IMG/VR virus record: IMGVR_UViG_3300025889_001121
Coordinates: 1-21,328 of that record
DNA length: 21,328 nt
Source: a virus
Direction: 5' to 3' (one strand)
Shown here: piece after piece, positions 14,214 to 21,328 of the stretch
Layout of the letters: the number at the start of each line of letters is the position of its first letter
How positions within the stretch are numbered: position 1 is the stretch's first letter
Notes under the pieces: model-generated
Databases searched by the model: none
The model's input: only the letters and a program-made list of their open reading frames with translations
What the model was told of the DNA's origin: nothing
Translations under genes and position numbers: made by a program

Positions 14214-14557
14214 TAAATAGATTCCTTAATAATTGGGTCAACTGAAACAACCCCAGCAGTTAGAACGTCAGCTGATATTGTTTTAACGATCAAATCAGCT
14301 TTAACTTCTGTTCCATCTTCTTTTCTTTGTATTGTAATAGTTGGATCCTTAAAATTAATAAATTTATAATTTACACATGGTTTAGGTGGGTTTTCATCAT
14401 GAAAACACTCATGATATCGACAAATTGTTTGCGTTGGTATTGGTGAAAAATCTAAATTTAATGCCTTTGTTTTTATGCCTTCAATAATATTTACAAATGA
14501 AATAAGTTCATCTTCTGTACTAAAAGCCATTTCCATCTCAACTCGCCATACCGACAT
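14213..14557 (-). CDS. Hypothetical phage protein with Cys/His motif
   Basis: A 114-residue protein beginning SVWRVEMEMAFSTEDELISFVN, with a central CRYHECFHDENPPKPC segment that gathers three cysteines and two histidines and could hold a metal, then a beta-rich tail. I recall comparable proteins among fibre genes of other phages without a known function. GGAGG lies 8 bases before the ATG, within the end of the upstream gene. Its position between a fibre-like protein and a LamG protein makes a small virion component or an assembly helper possible. Confidence 0.6.
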   Translation of the reverse strand: MSVWRVEMEMAFSTEDELISFVNIIEGIKTKALNLDFSPIPTQTICRYHECFHDENPPKPCVNYKFINFKDPTITIQRKEDGTEVKADLIVKTISADVLTAGVVSVDPIIKESI

Positions 14558-14558
14558 A

Positions 14559-15164
14559 TTAAGCCTCCATGAAATAACTAACTGACCAATGAACGGCGTT
14601 AGCAGATGATAAATTTAAATTTAAAATAGAAGCTGTTGGAGTTGCAAATAAATAAGCTGGTGGAGTTACAGCTAGGTTTGCACCAGAAGCTCCTCCTGCC
14701 GGAGTAATCATAGCAACATTCCAAAGACTTGCCCCACCTATCCCAGCTTGAAATTGTGCTAATTGTTGTGTCGATGATGTTGTTGATAATGAAAATGCAT
14801 AAACTTTAATTTTAGTTGAAGCTGCTGAAATAACAATTGTTCCATTTGTTGCAGCTAATGTACCACTTGAAGAAAGAAAAGAACGTCCAAAATCAATTGG
14901 AATAATCCCTGTAGTTGTCCCTGTTATTGTTACAGTATTAATAACTGAAGTAGATCCAGTAATTGTAACTGTATTTAAAATAGTTGTGTTTGCTGTAACA
15001 GAAACTGCCCCAGATGAATTTATAGTCATCTTATTAGTACTATCAAGAGTTCCATCCATTACTTTTATAAACTGAACCTTACAACTTCCCAGAGTACCAT
15101 CCGTTACTTCGTCTGCTGCTACTGTCGCCCCTGTTCCGGGTGTTATTACAACATTATCTGCCAT
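14559..15164 (-). CDS. Beta-repeat virion protein
   Basis: A 201-residue protein with an N-terminal VVITPGTGATVAADEV region followed by KVQFIKVMDGT, a repeat section at residues 54-87 (two and a half copies of ITG-x-T-S-x-I-N-T-V-x), and a C-terminal domain starting PIDFGRSFLSSSG and ending HWSVSYFMEA. The N-terminal and C-terminal segments are of kinds seen in many phage virion proteins. The same 12-residue repeat, closing in each case with ITGTTTGI, occurs in the 384-residue protein two genes upstream, so the two probably share a structural scheme. AGGAGA lies 5 bases before the ATG. Confidence 0.68.
   Translation of the reverse strand: MADNVVITPGTGATVAADEVTDGTLGSCKVQFIKVMDGTLDSTNKMTINSSGAVSVTANTTILNTVTITGSTSVINTVTITGTTTGIIPIDFGRSFLSSSGTLAATNGTIVISAASTKIKVYAFSLSTTSSTQQLAQFQAGIGGASLWNVAMITPAGGASGANLAVTPPAYLFATPTASILNLNLSSANAVHWSVSYFMEA
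14904..15005 (-). repeat. 12-residue (36-base) repeats, short array
   Basis: Residues 54-87 of the 201-residue protein hold units of the form ITG-S/N-T-S/T-x-I/L-N-T-V-T. They match the units in the gene at 17418-18572 in protein sequence, with third-position differences in the DNA. Confidence 0.65.
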
Positions 15165-15174
15165 TTCTATCTCC

Positions 15175-17418
15175 TTATAATGATTCTAATTTTATCCTCA
15201 AATCATACTGCATTGTTGTTACTCCAGAGTTAATATAACCAAAAGAATATTGAATATTTGTTGATGCTTTACAATCTATAATAAAAGGCATCCCCCATAA
15301 ACAACCAGTAGAAGCTGTTGCGTTTACGTTATTAAACGTTACAGAAGTTCCAACAGAGTTTGTTGCAGGACAAGTTACTGACCTAACAATTGAATCTGAC
15401 CCTGTATATGTAAGAGTTAATGTTCCATTTGTAGAAGCTGTAGTTGCCGCCCTAGTTTTTGTTGAGTTCCAAGAAATTCTATATTGACCAGCACCAGAAG
15501 CAGGAACAGCATATAATGTTGTTGTTGCTATAGTTGCAGATTGTGCTGTTAAATCTACAGTAGCTACAATAGATGGAAGTCCATTTGAAACTGTTGCAAT
15601 ATTATTATATGTTGTTGTTTTCCCCGTTTGGACAATTGTTGGCAATGTTACTGTACCGGAGAAAGTTGGACTTGCATCAAAAACAAACTTTCCTGTTCCC
15701 GTCGCTCCTGTTGAAGTAACACCTTCAACTGTAACATGGCCAGTAACAGATAAAGTGCTCCCAAGCGTTGTAGCTCCAGTTACGTTAAATGTTGAAGAAA
15801 TAATACCTGCTCCTGTAACATCTAAAGCTGAAGCTGGAGCTGAGTCTGCTCCAATTTTTACATTTCCATTAAATCTGTTGTGAGGAGTTGACCCAACTTG
15901 TCTAATGCCAATTGAATTTGCAACCGTCATAGACTGTAAATGTATTTGTTCAGGAGGATTTGTAAATACCCAACCCGTTCCACCTATTCCACCAGATGTA
16001 GTCCATCCACTAATATCTAATCCATAAGCATTTGTAAATGTACCTGTTCTATTTAATGATGTTGAATTTAAACAATCAACATAAATAACACGACCATTTG
16101 TTACCGTTGCGGCTGTAGATCCAGCAGATAAACCTAATGTAAAATTAGCTCCTTCAAAATTTGTTACAACTCTAGAGCTAACAACATTAGAAGATAAATT
16201 AGCACTTCCAATAACTCCACGAATTGTTGTAGTTGCAACTGTTGTTGATGAATTATCAAAAGCCTGAAAATTTGCACCCTCTAATAATGTTGGGACAGAA
16301 CCACTCCCAGTGCTTAAAGCTGCTGTATTTAAAGCCTGTAAATAAATACCTCTAATTGTGTCAATTGAACTTGTATCAGTCGCGCTTCTATGAACTAAAT
16401 ACCTAGATCCTTGAAGAGTACTAGCTTTATTTGCTGCACCAGTTGAGGTAATTCCAACAACATCAAGAACGTTAATTGATGTAGTTGAATCTGTCGTTGG
16501 GTTTATTGTTAAAGTATTACTATTTAAAAATATACTTCCTGCTGTTTCTGTCCTTGTTGCAGATAAAACTAATGGATGTGAAGGAGTAGAATCAGCACCC
16601 ATCTGTACATATCCTTGAAATCTATTATGAGTCGATGTTCCTGTTTGTCTAAATCCAATATTGTTTCCTGTCGGTGCAGAACTTCCAACAACATAGAATC
16701 CATTATAATCTGATACTGTTCCTGTGAAAGTTGGTTGCAAAATCATACCATTATATGTTCCACACACAGAACCAGCTGCTACAACAAAATCAGAAGTAAC
16801 CGAATTAAATGTTGTTACAGTTCCTCCAGTTATAGTATTTCCCCTAGTCCTTACAGCCGTCATTACAGACACAGTTCCACCACTTCCAGTCATTCTCGGA
16901 TCACATCCAATAGCCCATAAGTTTGTCCATGTTCTAGGGCCAGAAGCAAGATTTACTTGTGGTTGAAAATTAGCTCCTTGTAAAATACAAGAATCAGAGC
17001 CAGCAGAACCTACGTTGCTTGTAAATGTTGGAGCAAATTGTAACCCTTGTTTTGGAGCAAGTCCCCAAGATTGAGCAACATCATAAGTAAAAACAGGAAG
17101 TATTGAAATTAAATTAACCGCTGGAGAGGCAACATCAATTCCGGTTATTGTTGGAGATGATTGTATTGCAATAAATGAAGCAGTTGAAGCGCTAGGCCAA
17201 GTATAACTTGTATTCATTACATTAATCATATCCAAATTCATTCTTGCTGTTCTAGGATATGTATTGCTATTAGCTTGTAACGTCAAAGTATCGGCAGTTG
17301 TTGATCCACCAATAATAGTAGTTCCACCAGTATTTCCTTGTATTGTACTAACACTTGGATTGTAAAGTGATATTTTTGTACCAGAATCTGCTTTAAAATG
17401 TTTTGAATATAAAGGCAC
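15175..17418 (-). CDS. Large fibre-like virion protein
   Basis: A 747-residue, Thr/Ser/Gly-rich protein with no signal peptide. Two stretches repeat a motif: GFRQTGTSTHNRFQGYVQMGADSTPSHPL near residues 265-293 and GIRQVGSTPHNRFNGNVKIGADSAPASAL near 515-543 (both cited only as positions with GADS and HNRF as key residues). LQGANF, LEGANF and FEGANF recur in the central beta region. Residues about 620-747 form a separate C-terminal domain (VDLTAQSATIATTTLYAVP, AGQYRISW, DLRIKLESL) seen at the end of many phage fibre proteins. The start is GTG, overlapping the upstream stop as TAGTG, with GGAG 8 bases ahead. It is probably a trimeric fibre or appendage for host contact. Confidence 0.68.
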   Translation of the reverse strand: MPLYSKHFKADSGTKISLYNPSVSTIQGNTGGTTIIGGSTTADTLTLQANSNTYPRTARMNLDMINVMNTSYTWPSASTASFIAIQSSPTITGIDVASPAVNLISILPVFTYDVAQSWGLAPKQGLQFAPTFTSNVGSAGSDSCILQGANFQPQVNLASGPRTWTNLWAIGCDPRMTGSGGTVSVMTAVRTRGNTITGGTVTTFNSVTSDFVVAAGSVCGTYNGMILQPTFTGTVSDYNGFYVVGSSAPTGNNIGFRQTGTSTHNRFQGYVQMGADSTPSHPLVLSATRTETAGSIFLNSNTLTINPTTDSTTSINVLDVVGITSTGAANKASTLQGSRYLVHRSATDTSSIDTIRGIYLQALNTAALSTGSGSVPTLLEGANFQAFDNSSTTVATTTIRGVIGSANLSSNVVSSRVVTNFEGANFTLGLSAGSTAATVTNGRVIYVDCLNSTSLNRTGTFTNAYGLDISGWTTSGGIGGTGWVFTNPPEQIHLQSMTVANSIGIRQVGSTPHNRFNGNVKIGADSAPASALDVTGAGIISSTFNVTGATTLGSTLSVTGHVTVEGVTSTGATGTGKFVFDASPTFSGTVTLPTIVQTGKTTTYNNIATVSNGLPSIVATVDLTAQSATIATTTLYAVPASGAGQYRISWNSTKTRAATTASTNGTLTLTYTGSDSIVRSVTCPATNSVGTSVTFNNVNATASTGCLWGMPFIIDCKASTNIQYSFGYINSGVTTMQYDLRIKLESL

Positions 17419-18572
17419 TAACTTAACTCCGTTATTCTGACATTACCATTAGTTGCATCCCAAATACCCTCTAAAACACCAGTATAAATAGGCATTGGTA
17501 ATTCGTAATAATCATTTGGTCTTAATAATACTGTAAAGCTACTTGTTGATGCAGTTGTTCCATATTTTAAATAAAGACTTGCGGTTGAATCATTAAAGAA
17601 AAAAGCACCTTTTCTTCCTGCTGTAGATGCTAATAATTGCGTTGATGCTGTTGAAGCTGCAACATTTGTTAAAGTAGCAGTTGATACTCTTTCAAAAATT
17701 CCTGTTGTTGTCCCAGTAATTGAAGATACTCCAACAAGAGTTGTATTCCCAGTAATCGCCACTGTATTAATAACACTTGTACTTCCGGTTATTGATGATG
17801 TTCCAACCAACGTAGTTGATCCTGTTATACTAACGACATTAATTACCGAAGTATTACCAGAAACAACTAAATATCCAGACAATGGAGGTTGTATTGGAAC
17901 TGGATTAGAAGTTGAAGCAACAGATCCTCCGACAAATATATTTGAAGATACTGTATTAATAACAGAGGTAGACCCAGTAATACTAGAAACTCCTACAAGT
18001 GTAGTATTTCCTGTAATTGTTACCGTTCCAGAAAAAGTAACATCATTATTTGAACCTAAATTAACCAAAATACCATCAGCAATTGTCCCCTGAATTGGTT
18101 GTAATGTATTGGCTGAAACTTCCATCATAGCAACTGTACCAACAATAGTTGCGTCTGTATCTCCCTCAGTATATTGAGTTCCGCCACCAAAAGAAGCTAT
18201 TTGATCTCCATTAGAATCAACAATAGCAACTGCCAATGGATTATAATTTGTTAAATTTAAAACATCCGCATTATCGACACCATCAGTTAAGATAACAGAA
18301 CTTCCTCCACCAATCATTGTTACTGAGCCAGTAATAGTAACAGTATTTAATATACTTGTATTACCAGTTATAGAAACTGTATTTATTACAGAAGTGTTCC
18401 CAGTTATTGCAGATACACCTACTAAAGTAGTATTCCCTGTAACTAAAACAGTATTAACAACAGAAGTTGACCCCGTTATTAATGTTGATGTGCTTCCTGT
18501 TACAGCGACAACATTGATTACTGTTCCAGATGTATCGCTTCTTCCATATAATGAATTATTTTTTACTGGCAT
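17418..18572 (-). CDS. Repeat-built virion protein with ITG-type beta repeats
   Basis: A 384-residue protein. Residues 20-90, 183-210 and 236-291 are arrays of a 12-residue unit alternating two forms, ITGSTSVINTVS and ITGNTTLVGVSS. A central unique segment (TDGVDNADVLNLTNYNPLAV to EVSANTLQPIQG) and a C-terminal domain (ATLTNVAASTASTQLLAS, GRKGAFFFNDS, LRPNDYYELP) are of types found in phage structural proteins. The alternating hydrophobic pattern suggests a beta-solenoid or fibrous shaft. AGGA lies 5 bases before the ATG. Adjacent fibre genes suggest that it is a shaft or collar component; this is inference. Confidence 0.7.
   Translation of the reverse strand: MPVKNNSLYGRSDTSGTVINVVAVTGSTSTLITGSTSVVNTVLVTGNTTLVGVSAITGNTSVINTVSITGNTSILNTVTITGSVTMIGGGSSVILTDGVDNADVLNLTNYNPLAVAIVDSNGDQIASFGGGTQYTEGDTDATIVGTVAMMEVSANTLQPIQGTIADGILVNLGSNNDVTFSGTVTITGNTTLVGVSSITGSTSVINTVSSNIFVGGSVASTSNPVPIQPPLSGYLVVSGNTSVINVVSITGSTTLVGTSSITGSTSVINTVAITGNTTLVGVSSITGTTTGIFERVSTATLTNVAASTASTQLLASTAGRKGAFFFNDSTASLYLKYGTTASTSSFTVLLRPNDYYELPMPIYTGVLEGIWDATNGNVRITELS
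17700..18515 (-). repeat. Three arrays of 12-residue (36-base) coding repeats
   Basis: Arrays at 18303-18515, 17943-18026 and 17700-17867 encode the ITG-x-T units of the 384-residue protein. Repeats nearly identical in protein use different codons, so the DNA repeats are imperfect. Gaps between the arrays encode unique sequence. Confidence 0.7.
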
Positions 18573-18578
18573 ATTTTC

Positions 18579-18794
18579 CTAAGCATAAGTAAGTGATAAT
18601 AATAATCCCATTGGAGAACCAGCTATTGTTCCGCCTGTCCAAGATGTAACAAATGAATTATTTATATAAAGCGAGACAGTATTAATACCATCATATATAA
18701 AATAAGTGTTAGAACTAAAATATACAGGATTTGAAATTGATGATGTGGATACATAATCTAATGTTCCCGTAAATGGATTAAACTTAGTTGTCAT
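18579..18794 (-). CDS. Small virion-associated protein
   Basis: A 71-residue protein with the opening TTKFNPFTGTLDYVSTSS, a motif I recall from the start of many small phage virion-region proteins, followed by beta-rich sequence with aromatic residues (YFSSNTYFIYDG, SLYINNSFVTSW). The ATG overlaps the stop of the 94-residue gene as TAATG. No ribosome binding site is clear, so coupling is likely. The function is unknown; size and position suggest a minor head-tail or fibre-base component. Confidence 0.6.
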   Translation of the reverse strand: MTTKFNPFTGTLDYVSTSSISNPVYFSSNTYFIYDGINTVSLYINNSFVTSWTGGTIAGSPMGLLLSLTYA

Positions 18795-19078
18795 TAAACC
18801 CTACTTATCGAAGCTACATCTGTTCCACTATAAGTTAAAACCAATGTTGCAACTAATGTTCCACTTGAACCGCCAGTCCTATATTCTATTGTAGTTGGTT
18901 GACTAGCTGGAGATAAAGAAATATAATCATAATTCTTAGGAACAAGTCCACTTGCAACTAATAAATTACCGTCAGAACTAACAATTAATGGATAAGCAAT
19001 CTCTGAATCAGCATTTTGTTTTGCATGCAATACCGTTGGATGAGCATCACTTGCTCCAAAAACTTTTTTAGTCGTCAT
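18794..19078 (-). CDS. Small virion-associated protein
   Basis: A 94-residue protein starting TTKKVFGASDAHPTVLHAK, with a C-terminal beta pattern (NYDYISLSP, TTIEYRTGGSSGTLVATLVL, TYSGTDVASISRV) that recurs in small proteins near phage tail genes. It starts with ATGA overlapping the stop of tail tubular protein A. It has no membrane or export signal. A role next to the tail-fibre base is possible from position only. Confidence 0.62.
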   Translation of the reverse strand: MTTKKVFGASDAHPTVLHAKQNADSEIAYPLIVSSDGNLLVASGLVPKNYDYISLSPASQPTTIEYRTGGSSGTLVATLVLTYSGTDVASISRV

Positions 19079-19665
19079 GAATTAGGTTGCCAATCTTGAT
19101 ATTTAGCTAATTCCCAAGCATCATCTTTTAATGTTTGCTGTATCCCACTTTGGGAATTAGAAGAAATTGCTTTTGGTAAAGAAACTTTTTCATAAACTTC
19201 TCGATAACGCTCAGCTAATGTTTGTGAGTTAACAATTCTATAAGCTACTTCACAACATAATTTATCAATAAAAGCATCAACAAAAAATGATGGATATTTA
19301 TTTGGATCATCTAAATAATAAACATATCGAATGCCTAAATCGCTTGAGTCAGAAATAATATAATCTCCTTCTTCACGCCAAGCAGCGTCTTTAGGAGACA
19401 CATCAAAAATCTTTATAATATCAGTTGGTTTAATATAAACAATTCCTTCTCCTATATCATACCAGTCAAGATCGTCGGCGCTTACAGACAATAAAGATCG
19501 TCTCGTTGCAAAATTCCACTTACATTCAGAAAGAATTGACCTCAATACCCCTTCATAAACCTTTTTACAAATTCTTGCATTATTAGAATCGTCATCAATA
19601 CTTGTAATTGTATTTGCACCTACAAGGATTAGAGATTTATTTAATATATCTGTCTTTGAAAGCAT
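19075..19665 (-). CDS. Tail tubular protein A (gp11-like)
   Basis: A 196-residue protein of the T7 gp11 type, which forms the gatekeeper ring between portal and tail nozzle. Family-like features are an N-terminal DILNKSLILVGANTITSIDD, a central helix RSILSECKWNFATRRSLL, YVYYLDDPNKYPSFFVDAFI and a closing helical region ending AWELAKYQDWQPNS. AAAGGAT stands 4 bases before the ATG, and a strong hairpin lies just upstream. Its gp12-like partner is not adjacent: about 6 kb of other genes intervene before it, in contrast to T7. Confidence 0.82.
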   Translation of the reverse strand: MLSKTDILNKSLILVGANTITSIDDDSNNARICKKVYEGVLRSILSECKWNFATRRSLLSVSADDLDWYDIGEGIVYIKPTDIIKIFDVSPKDAAWREEGDYIISDSSDLGIRYVYYLDDPNKYPSFFVDAFIDKLCCEVAYRIVNSQTLAERYREVYEKVSLPKAISSNSQSGIQQTLKDDAWELAKYQDWQPNS

Positions 19666-19675
19666 ATTATCCTTT

Positions 19676-19706
19676 AAGAAAGGGGAGAGAAATTAATCCC
19701 TCCCCT
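19676..19706 (-). terminator. Rho-independent-type hairpin after the head genes
   Basis: On the minus strand AGGGGAGGGA, a six-base loop TTAATT and TCTCTCCCCT form a 10-pair stem (one G-U), followed by TTCTT. The hairpin occupies the gap between the 155-residue gene and tail tubular protein A. The T-run is short, so it probably terminates only part of transcription, raising head-protein messages over tail messages; it could also protect the 3' end of the processed head transcript. Confidence 0.72.
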
Positions 19707-19714
19707 ATCATTTG

Positions 19715-20182
19715 TTAGGTATACTTAACAATCGTTGTAATCGTTCCACCAGTAATTGATGGATTTGCTCCTGTAAAGTGCAAGAAAATAGTATGAGTTG
19801 CGCTTGTAACTTCAACTCCAATACCAGATCGTGCCTTTAGAGCAATGTTATCAAAAGTTACCGTTCCTAATGTCGTAGCTCCTAAGAATTGAGTAGCATT
19901 AGTCGTTGCTGTTGCACCATAACGCGCACCGATTGAAACAGCGTTTGTTGATGTTGCTGAGATTTGAGAAGCTGAAAGCCCCCAAACCGTAATATCAACA
20001 ACTTTTTTACCTGCTGGAACTTTTGCAATATCAACTACAGTACCAACACCGATCGTTGCGGAAGATGAGAAAGTATAAGTATCAATCCAAACTTTTTCAA
20101 CTGACTTGATAAAACCATCTGGAATGATATTGTCTCCTGTACCACCCGCATCATACTTCGTAACATTAGCTGCTTTTGCCAT
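19715..20182 (-). CDS. Head-associated (decoration-like) protein
   Basis: A 155-residue, beta-rich protein with low charge. It starts KAANVTKYDAGGTGDNIIPDG and continues with short strands (VEKVWIDTYTF, VGTVVDIAKVPAGKKVVDITVWG) and a C-terminal beta section (TIFLHFTGANPSITGGTITTIVKYT). Proteins like this often follow the capsid gene in podovirus genomes and decorate the head or act as a head fibre base. AAGGAG lies 8 bases before the ATG, and a strong hairpin follows, so it shares an abundant transcript with the capsid gene. The function comes from context. Confidence 0.62.
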   Translation of the reverse strand: MAKAANVTKYDAGGTGDNIIPDGFIKSVEKVWIDTYTFSSSATIGVGTVVDIAKVPAGKKVVDITVWGLSASQISATSTNAVSIGARYGATATTNATQFLGATTLGTVTFDNIALKARSGIGVEVTSATHTIFLHFTGANPSITGGTITTIVKYT

Positions 20183-20214
20183 TGTAAATCTCCTTTTCGC
20201 CTATAGCGTATTCG

Positions 20215-21066
20215 TTAACCTTCATTTAAGATGACAACTCGATCTTCTTCCAATCGAACTGCACCGATATTTAATTCATAATATAATTGCCAGCTATAGC
20301 TTAAATCAGCTCGTTCATCAGTACGAACTAGAGGAGCAGAAGCCATACCTAAACAAATACCATTTTTCTGATAAGCAACACCAATTAACGTTGATGCAGA
20401 TACAGCGGCTAATTGAGTTGACATAATCCAATTAAAGCCCATCCAAGTATTAATCTCACCACGAACAAGAGCTTTAACAGAATTAAAGTCACTTGATGTA
20501 GCGGCAGTCGTATTAAGTAAGTTATCCAAAGCTGCTGGAGTGATTACAAAATAACGATCTTCCATTTCAACATCTTGAGCATCAAATTGTGCTTTTACAG
20601 CAACAATACGAGCCAAAGTCATTGAAGCAGCGGTTGCAAGAATGATATTTCCGTTTGTGATTGATGTCGTTCCAGTTTCACCAGAAGCAGCCGTACCTAA
20701 TGCAGCTCGGATGATTACGTTATCAATCTGACGACCTAATGATTGTGCAGCAGCGATTGTATAAGCACTGCGAGGATCAGAGATTGTTTTTAATTCATCT
20801 CCACGATCTAACATACGGTTGTCATGATAATCAACCATTACGCCCATACGACGTGCAAGGTTAGGATCATTATTAGGTGTTTGAGTATTTCTGCTTCCTT
20901 TTACTTCCATTGACCAAGTATCAATTTGATCTTGGAAGAAAGTTTTTCCTCGGACGTTTGGTCTCATATAGACCGTATTCACAAGCTTAGAATATTTTTG
21001 CTGTGCTAACTGCATAATATTCTGTCCGTACGCTTGTGCGTAAACTACGTTTTGCGTATCTGCCAT
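20215..21066 (-). CDS. Major capsid protein
   Basis: A 283-residue protein that would build the icosahedral head. It opens MADTQNVVYAQAYGQNIMQL and has an N-terminal arm, an extended loop region with VYMRPNVRGKTFFQDQ, then a middle segment with RDGDELKTISDPRS-like charge (residues 82-95) and a helix AAAQSLGRQIDNVIIRAALG. Later come EDRYFVITPAALDNLL and the C-terminal VRLEEDRVVILNEG. These features recur in podovirus capsid proteins of HK97-like fold. It stands first in the tail-ward gene order, as in T7 gene 10. GGGGA precedes the ATG by 9 bases at the end of a structured leader. Confidence 0.82.
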   Translation of the reverse strand: MADTQNVVYAQAYGQNIMQLAQQKYSKLVNTVYMRPNVRGKTFFQDQIDTWSMEVKGSRNTQTPNNDPNLARRMGVMVDYHDNRMLDRGDELKTISDPRSAYTIAAAQSLGRQIDNVIIRAALGTAASGETGTTSITNGNIILATAASMTLARIVAVKAQFDAQDVEMEDRYFVITPAALDNLLNTTAATSSDFNSVKALVRGEINTWMGFNWIMSTQLAAVSASTLIGVAYQKNGICLGMASAPLVRTDERADLSYSWQLYYELNIGAVRLEEDRVVILNEG

Positions 21067-21075
21067 TTTAGTAAA

Positions 21076-21230
21076 TCCCCTATGTTGATAAGTTTGTCCT
21101 AATTAACCTATGCGCGAGTTGTTGCTTATCCTTTCGGGGCGACTCTTTGCATCTTTACTACCACAGGGCATTTCAGCTTATCTGCCTATCACAAACTATA
21201 AACCTAAGAGGGCTTTCGCTTATCCCCTAG
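21076..21230 (-). ncRNA. Structured leader RNA of the capsid gene (candidate)
   Basis: About 150 bases without a gene separate the upstream stop from the capsid start. Read on the minus strand, the RNA can form: a hairpin AGGG/CCCU (21225-21228 with 21209-21212) around GCGAAAGC; a hairpin GGCA/UGCC (21183-21186 with 21167-21170); and a long hairpin AUGC-GAGU/ACUC-GCAU (21142-21152 with 21110-21119) topped by CC-GAAA-GG. A seven-pair helix AGUUUGU/ACAAACU (21191-21197 with 21091-21097) can enclose the last two. GAUAAGC appears three times (21218-21224, 21176-21182, 21124-21130) and its partner CUUAUC once (21087-21092), just before the ribosome binding site. No known riboswitch or ribozyme was recognised. 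Pairing was done by eye. Confidence 0.45.
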
Positions 21231-21327
21231 ACTTATTTATTACAGCCCATAAGCTATTTACTCGATCAACTGCAGCCTGATGCTGGGCTTCTGAATATTT
21301 TCCCTTAGTGTTCATATAAGGGCCTTC
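21220..21327 (-). CDS. End of an unidentified gene, or a 31-residue ORF (partial)
   Basis: Reading in from the right edge, one frame gives EGPYMNTKGKYSEAQHQAAV followed by DRVNSLWAVINKSRG and a stop. It is a helical, polar segment of unknown family. It may be the C-terminus of a longer gene outside the window. Alternatively translation may start at the internal ATG (21315-21313), since AGAAGG lies 7 bases before it. The stop codon sits inside the first leader hairpin. The place upstream of the capsid gene is where a scaffold gene is usual, but nothing here confirms that. Confidence 0.5.
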   Translation of the reverse strand, partial: EGPYMNTKGKYSEAQHQAAVDRVNSLWAVINKSRG

Positions 21328-21328
21328 T

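Noticed and set aside
17700-18515. Repeat arrays considered as CRISPR or as a diversity-generating retroelement target
   Set aside because: The repeats are in-frame, contiguous 36-base coding units without spacers, and no reverse transcriptase or template repeat is present.
20197-20214. AATACG followed by CTATAGG, resembling a T7 RNA polymerase promoter
   Set aside because: Five bases of the T7 core are missing between the two parts, no second similar site was found, and no phage RNA polymerase gene is in the window.
21083-21230. Capsid leader considered as a tRNA, group I intron end or hammerhead ribozyme
   Set aside because: No cloverleaf with an anticodon arm and TTC loop, no group I core pairing elements and no CUGAUGA core were seen.

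Overview
This window is a stretch of an AT-rich tailed-phage genome in which every convincing gene lies on the minus strand, so it reads from right (about 21.3 kb) to left. The order of recognisable virion genes follows the late region of T7-like short-tailed phages: major capsid protein, a head-associated protein, a gp11-like tail tubular protein A, a gp12-like tail tubular protein B, gp14-, gp15- and gp16-like internal (ejection) proteins, then a tail fibre with a T7 gp17-type N-terminus. The host cannot be read from the sequence. The podovirus plan and the small membrane proteins suggest a Gram-negative bacterium (inference). No integrase, portal, terminase, polymerase or tRNA is seen here.

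Right end to 18.6 kb: a gene end, a roughly 150-base structured leader with repeated loop motifs, the capsid gene, a small head-associated gene, a rho-independent-type hairpin, tail tubular protein A and two small virion-type genes. From 18.6 to 13.2 kb, an accessory island separates the gp11-like and gp12-like genes, which are adjacent in T7. It holds two beta-rich proteins built from a 12-residue repeat, a 747-residue fibre-like protein, a free-standing LamG-like protein and two small membrane proteins; a third membrane protein follows at 12.9 to 13.1 kb.

From 12.9 to 9.5 kb lies the most unusual part. The gp12-like protein is split into an N-terminal piece and a 671-residue C-terminal piece. 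The N-terminal piece is present twice in tandem: once as a bare 100-residue protein, and once as a 352-residue protein interrupted by a LamG-like domain of about 236 residues. An HNH homing-endonuclease gene follows, with what looks like its own promoter and no ribosome binding site.

From 8.9 to 3.3 kb are the ejection proteins, with the gp16-like function apparently carried by two genes, and then the tail fibre. From 3.3 to 2.2 kb are a small unknown gene, a metallophosphoesterase and a Cys-rich coiled-coil protein. A strong sigma70-type promoter near 2.2 kb then starts a separate operon: a ribbon-helix-helix regulator, an exported lysozyme-like protein, a small unknown protein, an ERF single-strand annealing protein, a RecB-like PD-(D/E)XK nuclease and a coiled-coil protein. 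This looks like a recombination and early-function module.

Genes are packed with almost no spacing. Many junctions are TAATG, ATGA, GTGA or TAGTG overlaps, which implies translational coupling. The gaps longer than 50 bases are the capsid leader and the promoter region near 2.2 kb.
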